DNA from: Devosia sp. 66-14 | GTDB lineage: Bacteria; Pseudomonadota; Alphaproteobacteria; Rhizobiales; Devosiaceae | Direction of reading: 5' to 3' | DNA: 64,000 nt | Assembly (NCBI GenBank): GCA_001899085.1 | Contig: MKVB01000004.1 | Coordinates: 1-64,000 of the forward strand | The notes under the pieces: generated by a model | What the model was told of the DNA's origin: nothing | The model's database searches: none | The model's input: the letters and a program-made list of their open reading frames with translations, nothing else | Made by a program: the position numbers and the translations under genes | Part shown: positions 7,416 through 16,001 of the stretch, piece after piece | Numbering within the stretch: position 1 is the stretch's first letter | How the letters are laid out: each line of letters opens with the position of its first letter

Positions 7416-8609
7416 GTGAAGATCTCGGACATCACCATCAAGACGTTCCGCACCTATGCCGACCGCTGGGATGTCGGGCACGCGCTGCCTCTGCCCAACA
7501 CGCAGATGATGCAGACGGTGCTGACCATCCACACCGATGAGGGGGTGGTCGGGCATTATTTCGGCGGCGGCTCGCATGGCGACAACGAGGGTCTCAACGT
7601 CGTCGACCAGCAGCAGATCTTGTGGCGCATCAAGGACCTGCTCGTCGGCCAGGACCCGATGGACCGCGAAATGATCTGGAAGTGGATGTGGGTCGCCAAC
7701 GTCCAGGAGAACGTCGCTTCGGTGATCGACAATGCGCTGTGGGACCTCGCCGGCCGCTTCGCCAACCTGCCGGTCTATAAGCTGATGGGCGGCGCCGGCC
7801 GCGAGAAGGTGAAGGCCTATGCCTCGACCTATCCCAATATCGGCAAGCCGCACGTCTATGCCGAGCATGCGCTGGCCTGCAAGAATGAGGGCTACATCGC
7901 CTACAAGATCCACCCGCACTATTTCTGGAACCCCGAGACCGGCCAGCCGACCCCCGGCCGTCCGTCCAACATCAAGGCCGATATCGAGACCTGCCACCTG
8001 GTGCGCGAGGCGGTGGGGCCGGACTACGTGCTGATGTTCGACCCCTGGGGCACCTACATGACCATGGAGGAGGCGATCCAGGTCGGCCGCGAGCTCGAAA
8101 AGCTCAACTTCTACTGGTACGAGCACCCGATGCCGGAATACCGCACCGAGAGCTATGTGCGGCTGAGCCGGGAACTGCAGATTCCGATCCTGTCGCCCGA
8201 GATCATTGCCGGTGGCGTGTTCTCCCGGGCCGAGTGGATCCTGCGCGGCGCCGGCGACATGAGCCGCATCGACGTGGTGCGCGGCGGCATTACCGGCGCC
8301 CGCAAGACCGCAATCGTTGCTGAAGCCTATGGCTTGCGCTGCGAGATGCACATGGCCGGCTGGGGCAACCTGCAGGTGATCGGCGCCACCTCCGAGGATA
8401 CCTCCGAGTATTACGAGAAGGGCCTGCTTGCACCGGGCGTCGATTACGACGCGCCGCACCCCTACCTCAAGAACACTGTCGATAAGATCGATTCCGAGGG
8501 CTACGTGCACATGCCCAAGGGGCCCGGCATGGGCTACGAAATCGAGTGGGACTATATCGACGACAACCTGATCGAGCCGAACGCGACGACCAAGAAGACG
8601 CACTGGTGA
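7416..8609 (+). CDS. Enolase-superfamily sugar-acid dehydratase (mandelate racemase/MLE family)
   Basis: A 397-residue cytoplasmic enzyme that would remove the C2 proton from an aldonic acid and eliminate water to give a 2-keto-3-deoxy acid. The N-terminal capping domain is followed by the barrel. KIHPH near residue 163 supplies a candidate barrel base. The three Mg ligands are D in FDPWG (about 209), E in YEHPMPE (about 235) and E in SPEIIAGG (about 262), and CEMHMAG near 312 gives the C-terminal His base. The start is a GTG with an AAGGA site upstream. Context favours L-rhamnonate, L-fuconate or a related acid, but the exact substrate cannot be read from motifs. Confidence 0.85.
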   Translation: MKISDITIKTFRTYADRWDVGHALPLPNTQMMQTVLTIHTDEGVVGHYFGGGSHGDNEGLNVVDQQQILWRIKDLLVGQDPMDREMIWKWMWVANVQENVASVIDNALWDLAGRFANLPVYKLMGGAGREKVKAYASTYPNIGKPHVYAEHALACKNEGYIAYKIHPHYFWNPETGQPTPGRPSNIKADIETCHLVREAVGPDYVLMFDPWGTYMTMEEAIQVGRELEKLNFYWYEHPMPEYRTESYVRLSRELQIPILSPEIIAGGVFSRAEWILRGAGDMSRIDVVRGGITGARKTAIVAEAYGLRCEMHMAGWGNLQVIGATSEDTSEYYEKGLLAPGVDYDAPHPYLKNTVDKIDSEGYVHMPKGPGMGYEIEWDYIDDNLIEPNATTKKTHW

Positions 8610-8650
8610 TCATGTCTGCGGCGGGCCAGCCGAAGGCCACCGGGCTTGTC

Positions 8651-8691
8651 GCCCCCACCCCCTGTTCCCTCCCCGCAAGGGGGAGGGAGAT
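8651..8691. repeat. Short palindromic intergenic repeat (half element)
   Basis: CCCCCACCCCCTGTTCCCT followed by CCCCGCAAGGGGGAGGGAGA resembles the left half of the complete element at 61457-61594. It sits between the dehydratase and the IclR gene. Confidence 0.6.
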
Positions 8692-8742
8692 CTGACTGCG
8701 AAGCCGGCGTGTTTGCGCCGTATCGAGGAGCTGACCACCTAG

Positions 8743-9531
8743 ATGTCGAGCATCACCCGGTCCGTCCAGGCCATGGATCTGCTGGCCCGCAAGGGTCCGC
8801 TGGGCGTCCGCGCCGTCGCGCAGCAATTGCAGCTGCCGCTCGGCTCGGTGCACCGGATGCTGCTCGACCTCGCCGAGGAAGGGGTGGTCGATCGCACCCC
8901 TTCCGGCGAATGGGAGTTGAGCTTCCGCCTGCTCGAGATCACCGGCCTGCAGCTCGAACGCATCGACCTGCCGCGGCTCTGCCGGCCGTTCGCCGAGCAG
9001 ATCGCCGAGGCGACCCGCGAGACGGTCAACATCAATGCGCTGAGCGGCATGTTCGGCGTCTGTATCGACAAGGTGCGCGGCAACGAAGGCATGCAGCTCG
9101 ATATGCGCATCGGCTCGCGCGGCCCGCTCAACTGCGGCGGCGCCGGCAAGGCCATGCTGTCCTATATGCCCGAGGCACGGCGCGAAGAGGTCTACACCCA
9201 TCCGCTGCCGGCGCTCACCAGCCACACCATCACCGACGCAGTCAAACTGCGCGAGGAGATCGACCGCATCCGCGACCGCTTCTATTCGATCGACGATCAG
9301 GAAGTGGTGATGGGCGTCTATTGCGTGGCGGTGCCGCTGCTCGATCGCTCCGGCCATTCGGTCGGCGCCATGAGCGTCACCGGCCCGTCGGTGAAAAAGC
9401 CCGGCGGCGACAACGTCATGCCCGTCGTCGCCCTGCTGTGGGACGCCTGCGAACATGTGAGCCGGCGGCTCGGCTATGCCGGCGAATGGCCGCCGGCCGC
9501 GGCGTCCAAGGCAGAACGGCTGGCGGGGTGA
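8743..9531 (+). CDS. IclR-family transcriptional regulator
   Basis: A 262-residue regulator. The N-terminal winged helix (residues about 1-65: SITRSVQAMDLLAR, LGVRAVAQQLQLPLGSVHRMLLDL in adjoining pieces) is followed by the IclR ligand-binding GAF-like domain (RGPLNCGGAGKAMLSYMP; VPLLDRSGHSVGAMSVTGPS). GAGGAG lies 12 bases upstream. It lies in the middle of the sugar cluster and probably represses it, with a catabolic intermediate as inducer. The dyad at 3163-3180 is a candidate target. Confidence 0.92.
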   Translation: MSSITRSVQAMDLLARKGPLGVRAVAQQLQLPLGSVHRMLLDLAEEGVVDRTPSGEWELSFRLLEITGLQLERIDLPRLCRPFAEQIAEATRETVNINALSGMFGVCIDKVRGNEGMQLDMRIGSRGPLNCGGAGKAMLSYMPEARREEVYTHPLPALTSHTITDAVKLREEIDRIRDRFYSIDDQEVVMGVYCVAVPLLDRSGHSVGAMSVTGPSVKKPGGDNVMPVVALLWDACEHVSRRLGYAGEWPPAAASKAERLAG

Positions 9532-9546
9532 TGGTCGCGAAGATGG

Positions 9547-9686
9547 CAAAGGCCCCCTCACCCGGCGCTGCGCGCCGACCTCTCCCCCCAGGGAGAGGTG
9601 ACGTGGGGGCACGATCTCGCCGCAGCACCACCTCTCCCTGGGGGGAGAGGTCGGATCGCACCGCGATCCGGGTGAGGGGGCCTTTG
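9547..9686. repeat. 140-bp palindromic element, copy 1 (17-bp terminal inverted repeats)
   Basis: The ends CAAAGGCCCCCTCACCC (9547-9563) and GGGTGAGGGGGCCTTTG (9670-9686) are perfect inverted repeats. The interior carries CCTCTCCCCCCAGGGAGAGG and its counterpart CCTCTCCCTGGGGGGAGAGG. A second copy occurs at 63639-63770. The element is non-coding and MITE- or REP-like. Confidence 0.85.
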
Positions 9687-9721
9687 CCACCCTCGCCAGT
9701 CTCTATTGGAGTGCCCAACTG

Positions 9722-10033
9722 ATGGTCCGTATCGCCTGGATGATGAAGCTGAAGCCCGGCAACGAGGCGATCTACAAGCTGAAGCACGACGAGATCTGGC
9801 CGGAGATGCTCGAGGCCATGAAGCGCGATGGTGTGCGCAGCTTCTCGATCTACCGCAACGGGCTCAATCTCTTCGCCTACATGGAGCGCGATACCGCGCC
9901 CGATCCCGATACGCCGATCAGCGAGCTGACCTGGCGCTGGTGGGAGATGATGGCGCCCTACATGGAAACCAATTCCGACTACTCGCCGGTGCAGCGCCCG
10001 GTCGAGGAAATGTTCAACTTCGAAAATCGCTAA
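9722..10033 (+). CDS. rhaM: L-rhamnose mutarotase
   Basis: A 103-residue cytoplasmic enzyme of the RhaM/DUF718 family that interconverts alpha and beta anomers of L-rhamnose (some members act on related sugars). It matches the family in size (about 104) and in the motifs KPGNEAIYKLKHDEIWPEM, carrying the Tyr and His acid-base residues near 19 and 22, and TWRWWEMMAPYM with the substrate-stacking Trp residues near 70. GGAGTG precedes the ATG. Its position before the aldolase and reductase genes is the strongest clue that the cluster handles L-rhamnose or a similar 6-deoxysugar. Confidence 0.92.
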   Translation: MVRIAWMMKLKPGNEAIYKLKHDEIWPEMLEAMKRDGVRSFSIYRNGLNLFAYMERDTAPDPDTPISELTWRWWEMMAPYMETNSDYSPVQRPVEEMFNFENR

Positions 10034-10048
10034 AGAGAGCTATTGCCC

Positions 10049-10957
10049 ATGAATTCGGCCGCTATCAGGGGCGTCGTGCCCATCCTCGTCACGCCGTTTC
10101 ACGGCGACGGCAGCATCGATGAGGAGAGCCTCGCGCGCCTGATCGAGTTCAACGTCGCAGCGGGCGTGCATGGCCTCGGCGTGGCGCTGGGCAGCGAGGT
10201 GTTCAAGTTCAACGAGGCCGAGCGCGCCCAGATCACGCGCGTCACGGTCGCGGCGGTGAACGGCCGCGTGCCGGTGATCATCAATTCCGGCGCTGCCGGC
10301 ACCGACCTTGCGGTGTTCTATTCGAAGGCAGCCGAGGCGGCCGGCGCCGATGCGTTGATGGTGATCCCGCCCTCCTTCATGCCGGTGAGCTCTGAAGAGA
10401 TTTTCGATTATTACCGCGCCATCGATGCGGCGGTCGGCATCCCGATCATCCTGCAGGATGTGCCGCAGGGGCCGATCTCGCCGGCTCTGGCGCTGCGCAT
10501 CGCCGACGCCTGCCCGAACGTCAGATACATCAAGGTCGAAACCCAGCCGGTGACCGGCAAGGTTCAGGCCATGGCCGATGCGGTCGGCGACCGGTTGACC
10601 ATCTTCGGCGGCGCCGGCGGCAGCTACTTCATCGAAGAGCTGCGGCGCGGCGCGCACGGCACCATGCCGTTCTGCAGCCAGCCCGCCGATTTCGTTGCGG
10701 TGTGGGATGCCTTCCAGCGCGGCGATGCAGCGGCGGCGCGCCAGCGCTTCGATGCGACGATCATGGCGGTGAACCGGCTGGGCAACCAGGGCGGCGACAT
10801 CTTCTACGCCATCCACAAGCAGCTGCTGGTGCGGCGCGGCGTCATCCGCCATGCCCTGGTCCGTTCCCCGACCACGGCGGTCGATCCCATCACCCAGCGC
10901 GAGATCGACGAGCTCCTGGCGACGATCGTTCCGACGCCGGTCGCCTTCGGCGCCTGA
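10049..10957 (+). CDS. DapA/NAL-family keto-deoxy sugar acid lyase or dehydratase
   Basis: A 302-residue (beta/alpha)8-barrel enzyme of the dihydrodipicolinate synthase superfamily. The Schiff-base Lys is in YIKVETQP near residue 160. The position of the usual catalytic Tyr (YNxP) reads LQDVPQG near 135, and the N-terminal GTTGE-like loop reads ALGSEV. The QDxP form is recalled from 2-keto-3-deoxy-pentonate dehydratase-like branches rather than true DapA, so a 2-keto-3-deoxy acid dehydratase or aldolase acting after the enolase-type dehydratase is more likely than lysine synthesis. The start is the ATG at 10049, nine bases after AAGAGAG. Confidence 0.82.
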   Translation: MNSAAIRGVVPILVTPFHGDGSIDEESLARLIEFNVAAGVHGLGVALGSEVFKFNEAERAQITRVTVAAVNGRVPVIINSGAAGTDLAVFYSKAAEAAGADALMVIPPSFMPVSSEEIFDYYRAIDAAVGIPIILQDVPQGPISPALALRIADACPNVRYIKVETQPVTGKVQAMADAVGDRLTIFGGAGGSYFIEELRRGAHGTMPFCSQPADFVAVWDAFQRGDAAAARQRFDATIMAVNRLGNQGGDIFYAIHKQLLVRRGVIRHALVRSPTTAVDPITQREIDELLATIVPTPVAFGA

Positions 10958-10958
10958 G

Positions 10959-11990
10959 ATGGATCCGTTCGCGCTCAGGCGGCTCGGCCGGACCAGCCTC
11001 GAGCTGCCCCGGCTCGGGTTGGGCGGCGCGTCGCTGGGCAACATCTTCGACGTCATCGCCGAGAGCCAGGCCGACGCCACGCTCGATGCGGCGTGGGATG
11101 CCGGGGTGCGCTTCTACGACACCTCGCCCTGGTACGGCCGGGGGCTCAGCGAACACCGTATCGGGCGCGGCTTGTTCCTTCGACCGCCCGGCGAGGCGAT
11201 TGTTTCGACCAAGGTCGGCCGGGTGCTGTTCGCGCCCGCTGACGTCGCCGCCTTCGCGGCGAGCGAACGCAGCTGGCCCAACGGGCTGCAGTTCCAGCAC
11301 CGGCACGACTACAGCTATGCCGGGGTGCTGCGCAGCTACGAGGACAGCCTGCAGCGGCTCAGGCGCAACCGCGTCGACGTGCTGGTGATCCACGATCTCG
11401 ACCTCGCCAATCTCGGCAGCGAGGAACTGGTCAGCCGGCATCTCGACGAACTCGATGCCGGCGGCGGCATGCGGGCGCTGGAGGAATTGAAGGCGGCCGG
11501 GCTGATCAAGGCCATCGGCGCCGGCGTCAACCGCATGGGCACCATCCCGCGCTTTCTCGAGCGCTTCGAGCTCGATTTCTTCCTCGTCGCGTTGCCCTAC
11601 ACCCTGGCCGAGCAGCCGGTGCTCGATGTCGAGTTCCCGCTCTGCGCGGCGCGCGGGGTCGGGGTGATCATCGGCGGCGTCTTCGCCTCGGGCATTCTCG
11701 CCACCGGGCCGGTGCCCGGCGCCCGCTACAACTACCAGATCGCCAATGCCGAGCAGTTGGAGCGGATCGGCCGCATGAAGGCGGTGTGCGAACGGCACGG
11801 CGTGCCGCTCGCCGCTGCAGCGCTGCAGTTCACCCTGCATCACCCGCTGGTCGCCTCGGTGATCCCCGGCGCCTTCCACCCTGATCACCCGCGCCGCAAC
11901 GTCGAGAGCATGCGGGTGGAGATTCCAGCGGACCTGTGGGCCGAGCTGAAGCATGACGGTCTGCTGCAGATGGATGCGCCGACGCCTTAA
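10959..11990 (+). CDS. Aldo/keto reductase, aldose 1-dehydrogenase type
   Basis: A 343-residue NAD(P)-dependent (beta/alpha)8 enzyme. The catalytic tetrad is visible: Asp in FYDTSPW (about 53), Tyr in PWYGRGLSE (about 58), Lys in VSTKVGR (about 84) and His in VLVIHDLDL (about 144). The form resembles D-threo-aldose 1-dehydrogenase/L-fucose dehydrogenases, which oxidise aldoses to lactones. It starts one base after the stop of the DapA-family gene, so it is co-transcribed. It could carry out the first oxidation of the pathway; no lactonase gene is seen nearby. Confidence 0.85.
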   Translation: MDPFALRRLGRTSLELPRLGLGGASLGNIFDVIAESQADATLDAAWDAGVRFYDTSPWYGRGLSEHRIGRGLFLRPPGEAIVSTKVGRVLFAPADVAAFAASERSWPNGLQFQHRHDYSYAGVLRSYEDSLQRLRRNRVDVLVIHDLDLANLGSEELVSRHLDELDAGGGMRALEELKAAGLIKAIGAGVNRMGTIPRFLERFELDFFLVALPYTLAEQPVLDVEFPLCAARGVGVIIGGVFASGILATGPVPGARYNYQIANAEQLERIGRMKAVCERHGVPLAAAALQFTLHHPLVASVIPGAFHPDHPRRNVESMRVEIPADLWAELKHDGLLQMDAPTP

Positions 11991-12010
11991 GTGGTGCTCG
12001 CTCGGCGAGC

Positions 12011-12907
12011 CTATGTCAGCCGCGCCAGATACGGCACGGCCTGCGCGCCCTTCAGCTTCTGCGCCAGCCGCGCCACGTAGAGTTCCGACGCGTGGTTGGC
12101 GATGCTCAGCCCGTGGCTCTCGCGCCAGATCTCGCCGATCGAGATGGCATTGGCATCCTGGTGCGTCAGGTAGACGAAATCCCTACCCGGATGGAGGATC
12201 ACCTCCTCGCCGAACTGCTCGAATGGGAAGGTCGGCACCATCGAGACGAAGTCGTCGGCATTGACGACGCGGGTGATCGGCAGGCCGGCGAGTTGTTGCG
12301 CGCCGACCGCATTGGTCACGCGCGGTTGCCCGAAGGTGGTGGCGCGGATGAGGTTGTAGCCGTCGTCCCTGAGATAGAGCGCCAACACCGCGGCCACGCC
12401 GCCGCCCATCGAGTGCCCGCTCAGGTAGGTCCGGTAACTCTTGTCGAGCTCCGGCCCGACTTCGGCACGGACCGCCAGCGCCGCGTCCTCGAAGCCGCGG
12501 TGCAGCGGGATACCGTGTCGCGCCTCCGGCTTGAGGAAGATGTCGAAATCTTCGAGCCAGTCGGTGAGGTTGAGCGAGCCCGGCATCGACAGGTACTGGG
12601 TCTTCCGCCCGTGATCCTGCTCGATGAAATACCGCACCCCGACCGCCGGGATCTGCCCCACCTTGGTGGTGTTCGGCCACTTGGCGCGGATTTCTGCCTC
12701 GGTGCCGCGCGCGTCGTCGGCGCGACGCGCCTGCTGATGCAGCAGCGGGAAATCGACCTTCGCCTTATCGACCTTGCTGCCGAGGCTGTTGAGCGCCTGC
12801 GGGCTGATCGACGTACAGGCAGCGATCGGCAGCGCCGCGAGGCCGCCGAGCACCATGCGCCGGCTGATCGTCGACGCCGCCAGTCTGTCGTCCCGGTCCG
12901 CGCCCAC
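12011..12907 (-). CDS. Class 3-type lipase/esterase, Tat lipoprotein
   Basis: A 298-residue alpha/beta-hydrolase. The nucleophile elbow GHSMGGG lies near residue 165 and the following region AVLALYLRDDGYNL, TFGQPRVTN and NADDFVSMVP matches class 3 lipases (Ser-Asp, with a later His). The N-terminus SRRMVLGGLAALPIAAC combines a twin-arginine motif with a lipobox (IAAC), so it is probably exported folded and lipid-anchored. The GTG start has a G-rich site upstream. It lies downstream of cydX on the same strand, 54 bases away; any functional link to cytochrome bd is not evident. Confidence 0.8.
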   Translation of the reverse strand: MGADRDDRLAASTISRRMVLGGLAALPIAACTSISPQALNSLGSKVDKAKVDFPLLHQQARRADDARGTEAEIRAKWPNTTKVGQIPAVGVRYFIEQDHGRKTQYLSMPGSLNLTDWLEDFDIFLKPEARHGIPLHRGFEDAALAVRAEVGPELDKSYRTYLSGHSMGGGVAAVLALYLRDDGYNLIRATTFGQPRVTNAVGAQQLAGLPITRVVNADDFVSMVPTFPFEQFGEEVILHPGRDFVYLTHQDANAISIGEIWRESHGLSIANHASELYVARLAQKLKGAQAVPYLARLT

Positions 12908-12961
12908 CGTGCCCCCGCCCTGCTGCTGCGAGGCGACAATGCCACAGAGCGGGACGCCCTG

Positions 12962-13096
12962 TCAGGTGGCCGGACGATTGTCGTCGGGCTGGGCCTTCGA
13001 CTTCAGCGCGTCCTCGCGGAACTCGAACCACATGGCGTTGAGGATGCCGAAGCTGCAGGCGAGGCCGACGCCGAGGATCCATGAAAAATACCACAT
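12962..13096 (-). CDS. cydX: Cytochrome bd oxidase small subunit CydX
   Basis: A 44-residue single-span protein beginning MWYFSWILGVGLACSFGILN and continuing with AMWFEFRED, the hallmark of CydX/YbgT proteins that stabilise the haems of cytochrome bd. It follows cydB by 16 bases, with GGGAGA before the ATG. The C-terminal tail (SKAQPDDNRPAT) is hydrophilic, as usual. Confidence 0.93.
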   Translation of the reverse strand: MWYFSWILGVGLACSFGILNAMWFEFREDALKSKAQPDDNRPAT

Positions 13097-13112
13097 CGGA
13101 GAGTCTCCCGGG

Positions 13113-14261
13113 TCAGTATGCGTTGGGGTTCTTGCTCAGGCTCTCGGTCGTCACCGGGCCGCGCATCACGCGGAATACCCAGGCGGTGTAGACCAGGATG
13201 ATCGGCAGGAAGACGATCGCCGCGCACAGCATCACGAACAGCGTCAGCTGGCTCGACGAGGCGTCCCACACCGTGAGGCTCGACTGCGGGTCGACCGACG
13301 AGGGCAACAGGAACGGGAACAGCGCCAGCCCAGCCGTGGCGATGATGCCGAAGATGGCGAGGCTCGAGCCGAGCAGCGCCACCAGCCGGACCCGGGCGCC
13401 CAGCGCCCACCACGCGACCAGGCTGCCGAATACCGCAAGGATCGGCAGCGCCATGGTCCACGGCATCGCGCCGTAGTTGCCGCCCCAGGCGCCGACTGCG
13501 CGCACCACTTGTTTGCCCAGCGGATTCGATGGGGCGATGGTCTGGGCCGGGCCGACCAGTTGGTAGCCCTCCAGCACGTAGAGCGTCAGCGCTCCGCCCA
13601 GGACGAACAGTACGATGGTGGCCAGAGCCGACCAGCGGCCATATTTGCGCGCCCGCTCGGCGATGGCGCCATCGGTGCGGCCGGCGATCACCGTCGCACC
13701 CTGCGTCACGATCATCGACAGGCTGACCAGCCCGGCAAGCAGGGCGAACGGCGTCAGGAGACCGAAGAAATTGCCGCTATAGCTGACGCGCTGGGTCACA
13801 TCGAGCTGGAACGGCGCGCCGAGAAAGACATTGCCGACTGCGACGCCGAAGATCAGCGACGGCAGGAAGCCGCCGATGAACAGCGCCGCATCCCAGGTGG
13901 CGCGCCAGCGTGGGTTGTTCACCTTGCCGCGGAACTTGAACCCCACCGGCCGGATGATCAGCGCCAGCAGGATGGCGATCATCGCGATGTAAAAGCCCGA
14001 GAAGCTGACCGCATAGAGCTGCGGCCAGGCGGCAAAGATGGCACCGCCGCCCAGGATCAGCCACACCTGGTTGCCCTCCCAAGTCGGGCCGACGAGGTTG
14101 ATCAGCACGCGCCGCTCTTCGTCGGTCTTGGCGACGAAGGGCAGCAGCGTGCCGACGCCGAGGTCGCGTCCGCCCATGACGGCAAAACCGATCAGGAGGA
14201 TGCCGAGCAGGGCCCACCACAGGATGCGCAGCGTTTCATAGTCGAGAGGAATGGTGCTCAT
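13113..14261 (-). CDS. cydB: Cytochrome bd ubiquinol oxidase subunit II
   Basis: A 382-residue inner-membrane subunit with about nine hydrophobic helices, close to the E. coli length (379). Family motifs are present: [20 protein letters not shown] in the first helix, [13 protein letters not shown], and the conserved [12 protein letters not shown] near residue 58. It pairs with CydA to reduce oxygen to water using quinol at low oxygen. It starts 11 bases after the cydA stop with AAGGAAC as ribosome site, and is followed by cydX. Confidence 0.96.
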   Translation of the reverse strand: MSTIPLDYETLRILWWALLGILLIGFAVMGGRDLGVGTLLPFVAKTDEERRVLINLVGPTWEGNQVWLILGGGAIFAAWPQLYAVSFSGFYIAMIAILLALIIRPVGFKFRGKVNNPRWRATWDAALFIGGFLPSLIFGVAVGNVFLGAPFQLDVTQRVSYSGNFFGLLTPFALLAGLVSLSMIVTQGATVIAGRTDGAIAERARKYGRWSALATIVLFVLGGALTLYVLEGYQLVGPAQTIAPSNPLGKQVVRAVGAWGGNYGAMPWTMALPILAVFGSLVAWWALGARVRLVALLGSSLAIFGIIATAGLALFPFLLPSSVDPQSSLTVWDASSSQLTLFVMLCAAIVFLPIILVYTAWVFRVMRGPVTTESLSKNPNAY

Positions 14262-14272
14262 CGGGCTGTTCC

Positions 14273-15847
14273 TTACTTGGCGGGGGCGATCGCGGCGGCT
14301 TCAACCGGCTCGACCGACTGATCGAAGTTCAGCTTGTCGGATGGGCCATGCTTGATGGTGCGGACCATCAGCCAGACCATGACGATGAGCAGCGCCGTGT
14401 AGAGCACCATGAAGAATGTCAGCGAGATCACCAGGTCCCAGAAGTTGAGCCCCGAGGCGGCGTAGAAGGTGGGCAACACGCCCTCCACCACCCAGGGTTG
14501 CCGGCCGTACTCGGCGATGAACCACCCCGCTTCGATGGCGATCCACGGCAGCGGCAGGGCGGCCACCGCGACCCAGAGCAGCCAGCGTGGCTTCTCGATC
14601 CGGTGCGTCGAGGCTTTCCAGAACCACAGCGCGAAGAAGCCGATGAAGAAGAAGCCGGCACCGACCATGACGCGGAAGCTCCAGAACAGCGGCCACACGT
14701 CGGGCACCGTATCGAGCGCCGCCTGGGCGATCTCCTCGCCGGTGGCGTTTTCGACATCCGGCCGGTACTTCTTGAGCAGCAGCGCATAGCCGAGGTCGGC
14801 CTTGGCGGCCTCGAACGCCACCCGCGCCACCGCATCGTCGCGGTTTGCCTGCAGCGCGTTGAGCGCCTTGTAGGCCTCGACGCCGTTGGTGATGCGCAGC
14901 GCGGCGTGCTCGGTGAGTTCGGTGATCCCCGGCAGGTCGCGATCGAGCGAGCGCGTGGTGATGAGGCCCAGCACCCAGGGGAACTTCACCTCGAAGGCCG
15001 GCCGCCCGTCGCTGCCCGGAATGGCGAACAGGGTGAGCGCGGCGGGCGCCGGCTCGGTGTGGTACATCGCCTCCATCGCGGCGATCTTCATCTTCTGGTG
15101 CTCGGTCGCCACATAGCCCGACTCGTCGCCCAGCACGACCACGCTGAGCGCCGAAGCGAGGCCGAAACTGGCTGCAACCACGATCGAGCGCTTCGCCAGC
15201 TCCACATGCTTGCCGCTGAGCAGGAAGATCGCGCTCACCGCCAGAACGAAGATGGCGCCGCAGACATAGCCGGCCGATACGGTGTGGACGAACTTCGCCT
15301 GCGCCACCGGGTTGAACAGCACCGCCATGAAGTCGGTGACTTCCATGCGCATGGTGTCGGGGTTGAACGCCGCCCCGACCGGGTTCTGCATCCAGCCATT
15401 GGCGATGAGGATCCACAGCGCCGAGAAATTGGCGCCCAGCGCCACCAGCCAGGTGACCGCCAGGTGCGCCACCGGCTTCAGCCGGTCCCAGCCGAAGAAG
15501 AACAATCCGACCAGCGTCGCCTCGAGGAAGAAGGCCATCAGCCCTTCCATCGCCAGCGGCGCCCCGAACACGTCGCCGACATAGTGGCTGTAATAGCTCC
15601 AGTTCATGCCGAACTGGAATTCCATCACCACGCCGGTGGCGACGCCCATGGCGAAGTTGATGCCGAACAGCACGCCCCAGAACAGCGTCGCCTTGCGCCA
15701 GACGACCCGTCCGGTCATCACGTAGACGCTCTCCATGATGGCCATCACGAAGGACAGGCCCAGCGTCAGGGGCACGAACAGGAAGTGGTACATCGCTGTC
15801 GCGGCGAACTGGATGCGCGACAGATCGACGACGATGGGATCGACCAT
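14273..15847 (-). CDS. cydA: Cytochrome bd ubiquinol oxidase subunit I
   Basis: A 524-residue haem-bearing subunit. The ligands line up with E. coli: His21 (YHFLF), His188 ([10 protein letters not shown], b558) and Met394 (FRVMVGAG, b558). The proton-path glutamates correspond to Glu101 and Glu109. The quinol loop [20 protein letters not shown] carries Lys254 and Glu259. The roughly 130 residues between the loop start and Met394 indicate the long Q-loop type. The start at 15847 ([10 protein letters not shown]) matches family N-termini; the frame stays open upstream but would add unrelated sequence. It is divergent from cydD, with an FNR box between them. Confidence 0.96.
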   Translation of the reverse strand: MVDPIVVDLSRIQFAATAMYHFLFVPLTLGLSFVMAIMESVYVMTGRVVWRKATLFWGVLFGINFAMGVATGVVMEFQFGMNWSYYSHYVGDVFGAPLAMEGLMAFFLEATLVGLFFFGWDRLKPVAHLAVTWLVALGANFSALWILIANGWMQNPVGAAFNPDTMRMEVTDFMAVLFNPVAQAKFVHTVSAGYVCGAIFVLAVSAIFLLSGKHVELAKRSIVVAASFGLASALSVVVLGDESGYVATEHQKMKIAAMEAMYHTEPAPAALTLFAIPGSDGRPAFEVKFPWVLGLITTRSLDRDLPGITELTEHAALRITNGVEAYKALNALQANRDDAVARVAFEAAKADLGYALLLKKYRPDVENATGEEIAQAALDTVPDVWPLFWSFRVMVGAGFFFIGFFALWFWKASTHRIEKPRWLLWVAVAALPLPWIAIEAGWFIAEYGRQPWVVEGVLPTFYAASGLNFWDLVISLTFFMVLYTALLIVMVWLMVRTIKHGPSDKLNFDQSVEPVEAAAIAPAK

Positions 15848-15931
15848 GGGGATGCCTCGTGTTGTCCGGCCAAGATCCGCAATGACCAGCCGGCATGCTT
15901 GCCGCAGTAGCTGCATTCGCGTCGCCTCGCC

Positions 15932-15945
15932 TTGATCCAGATCAA
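15932..15945. promoter_or_regulatory. FNR/FnrN box between cydA and cydD
   Basis: A perfect TTGAT-CCAG-ATCAA. If bound at -41.5, transcripts would start near 15897 (about 50 bases before cydA) and near 15980 (about 22 bases before the chosen cydD start). One symmetric site could therefore activate both operons at low oxygen. The fnrN gene is 4 kb away. Confidence 0.85.
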
Positions 15946-16001
15946 GGCAATGCCGCATGACTATAAGCCAAGTTGGCAGACCTTCTCCACATGGCAGGCC
16001 G

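Noticed and set aside
10043..10048. TTG start for the DapA-family gene
   Set aside because: The ATG two codons later has better spacing from AAGAGAG and is the more likely start.
12011..13096. Lipase as part of the cydABX operon
   Set aside because: It is on the same strand 54 bases downstream, but no known bd oxidase link exists and its own ribosome site is present; co-transcription remains possible but is not claimed.
15957..16001. Upstream ATG for cydD
   Set aside because: It would place the start codon 12 bases from the FNR box centre-proximal edge, before the likely transcript start.
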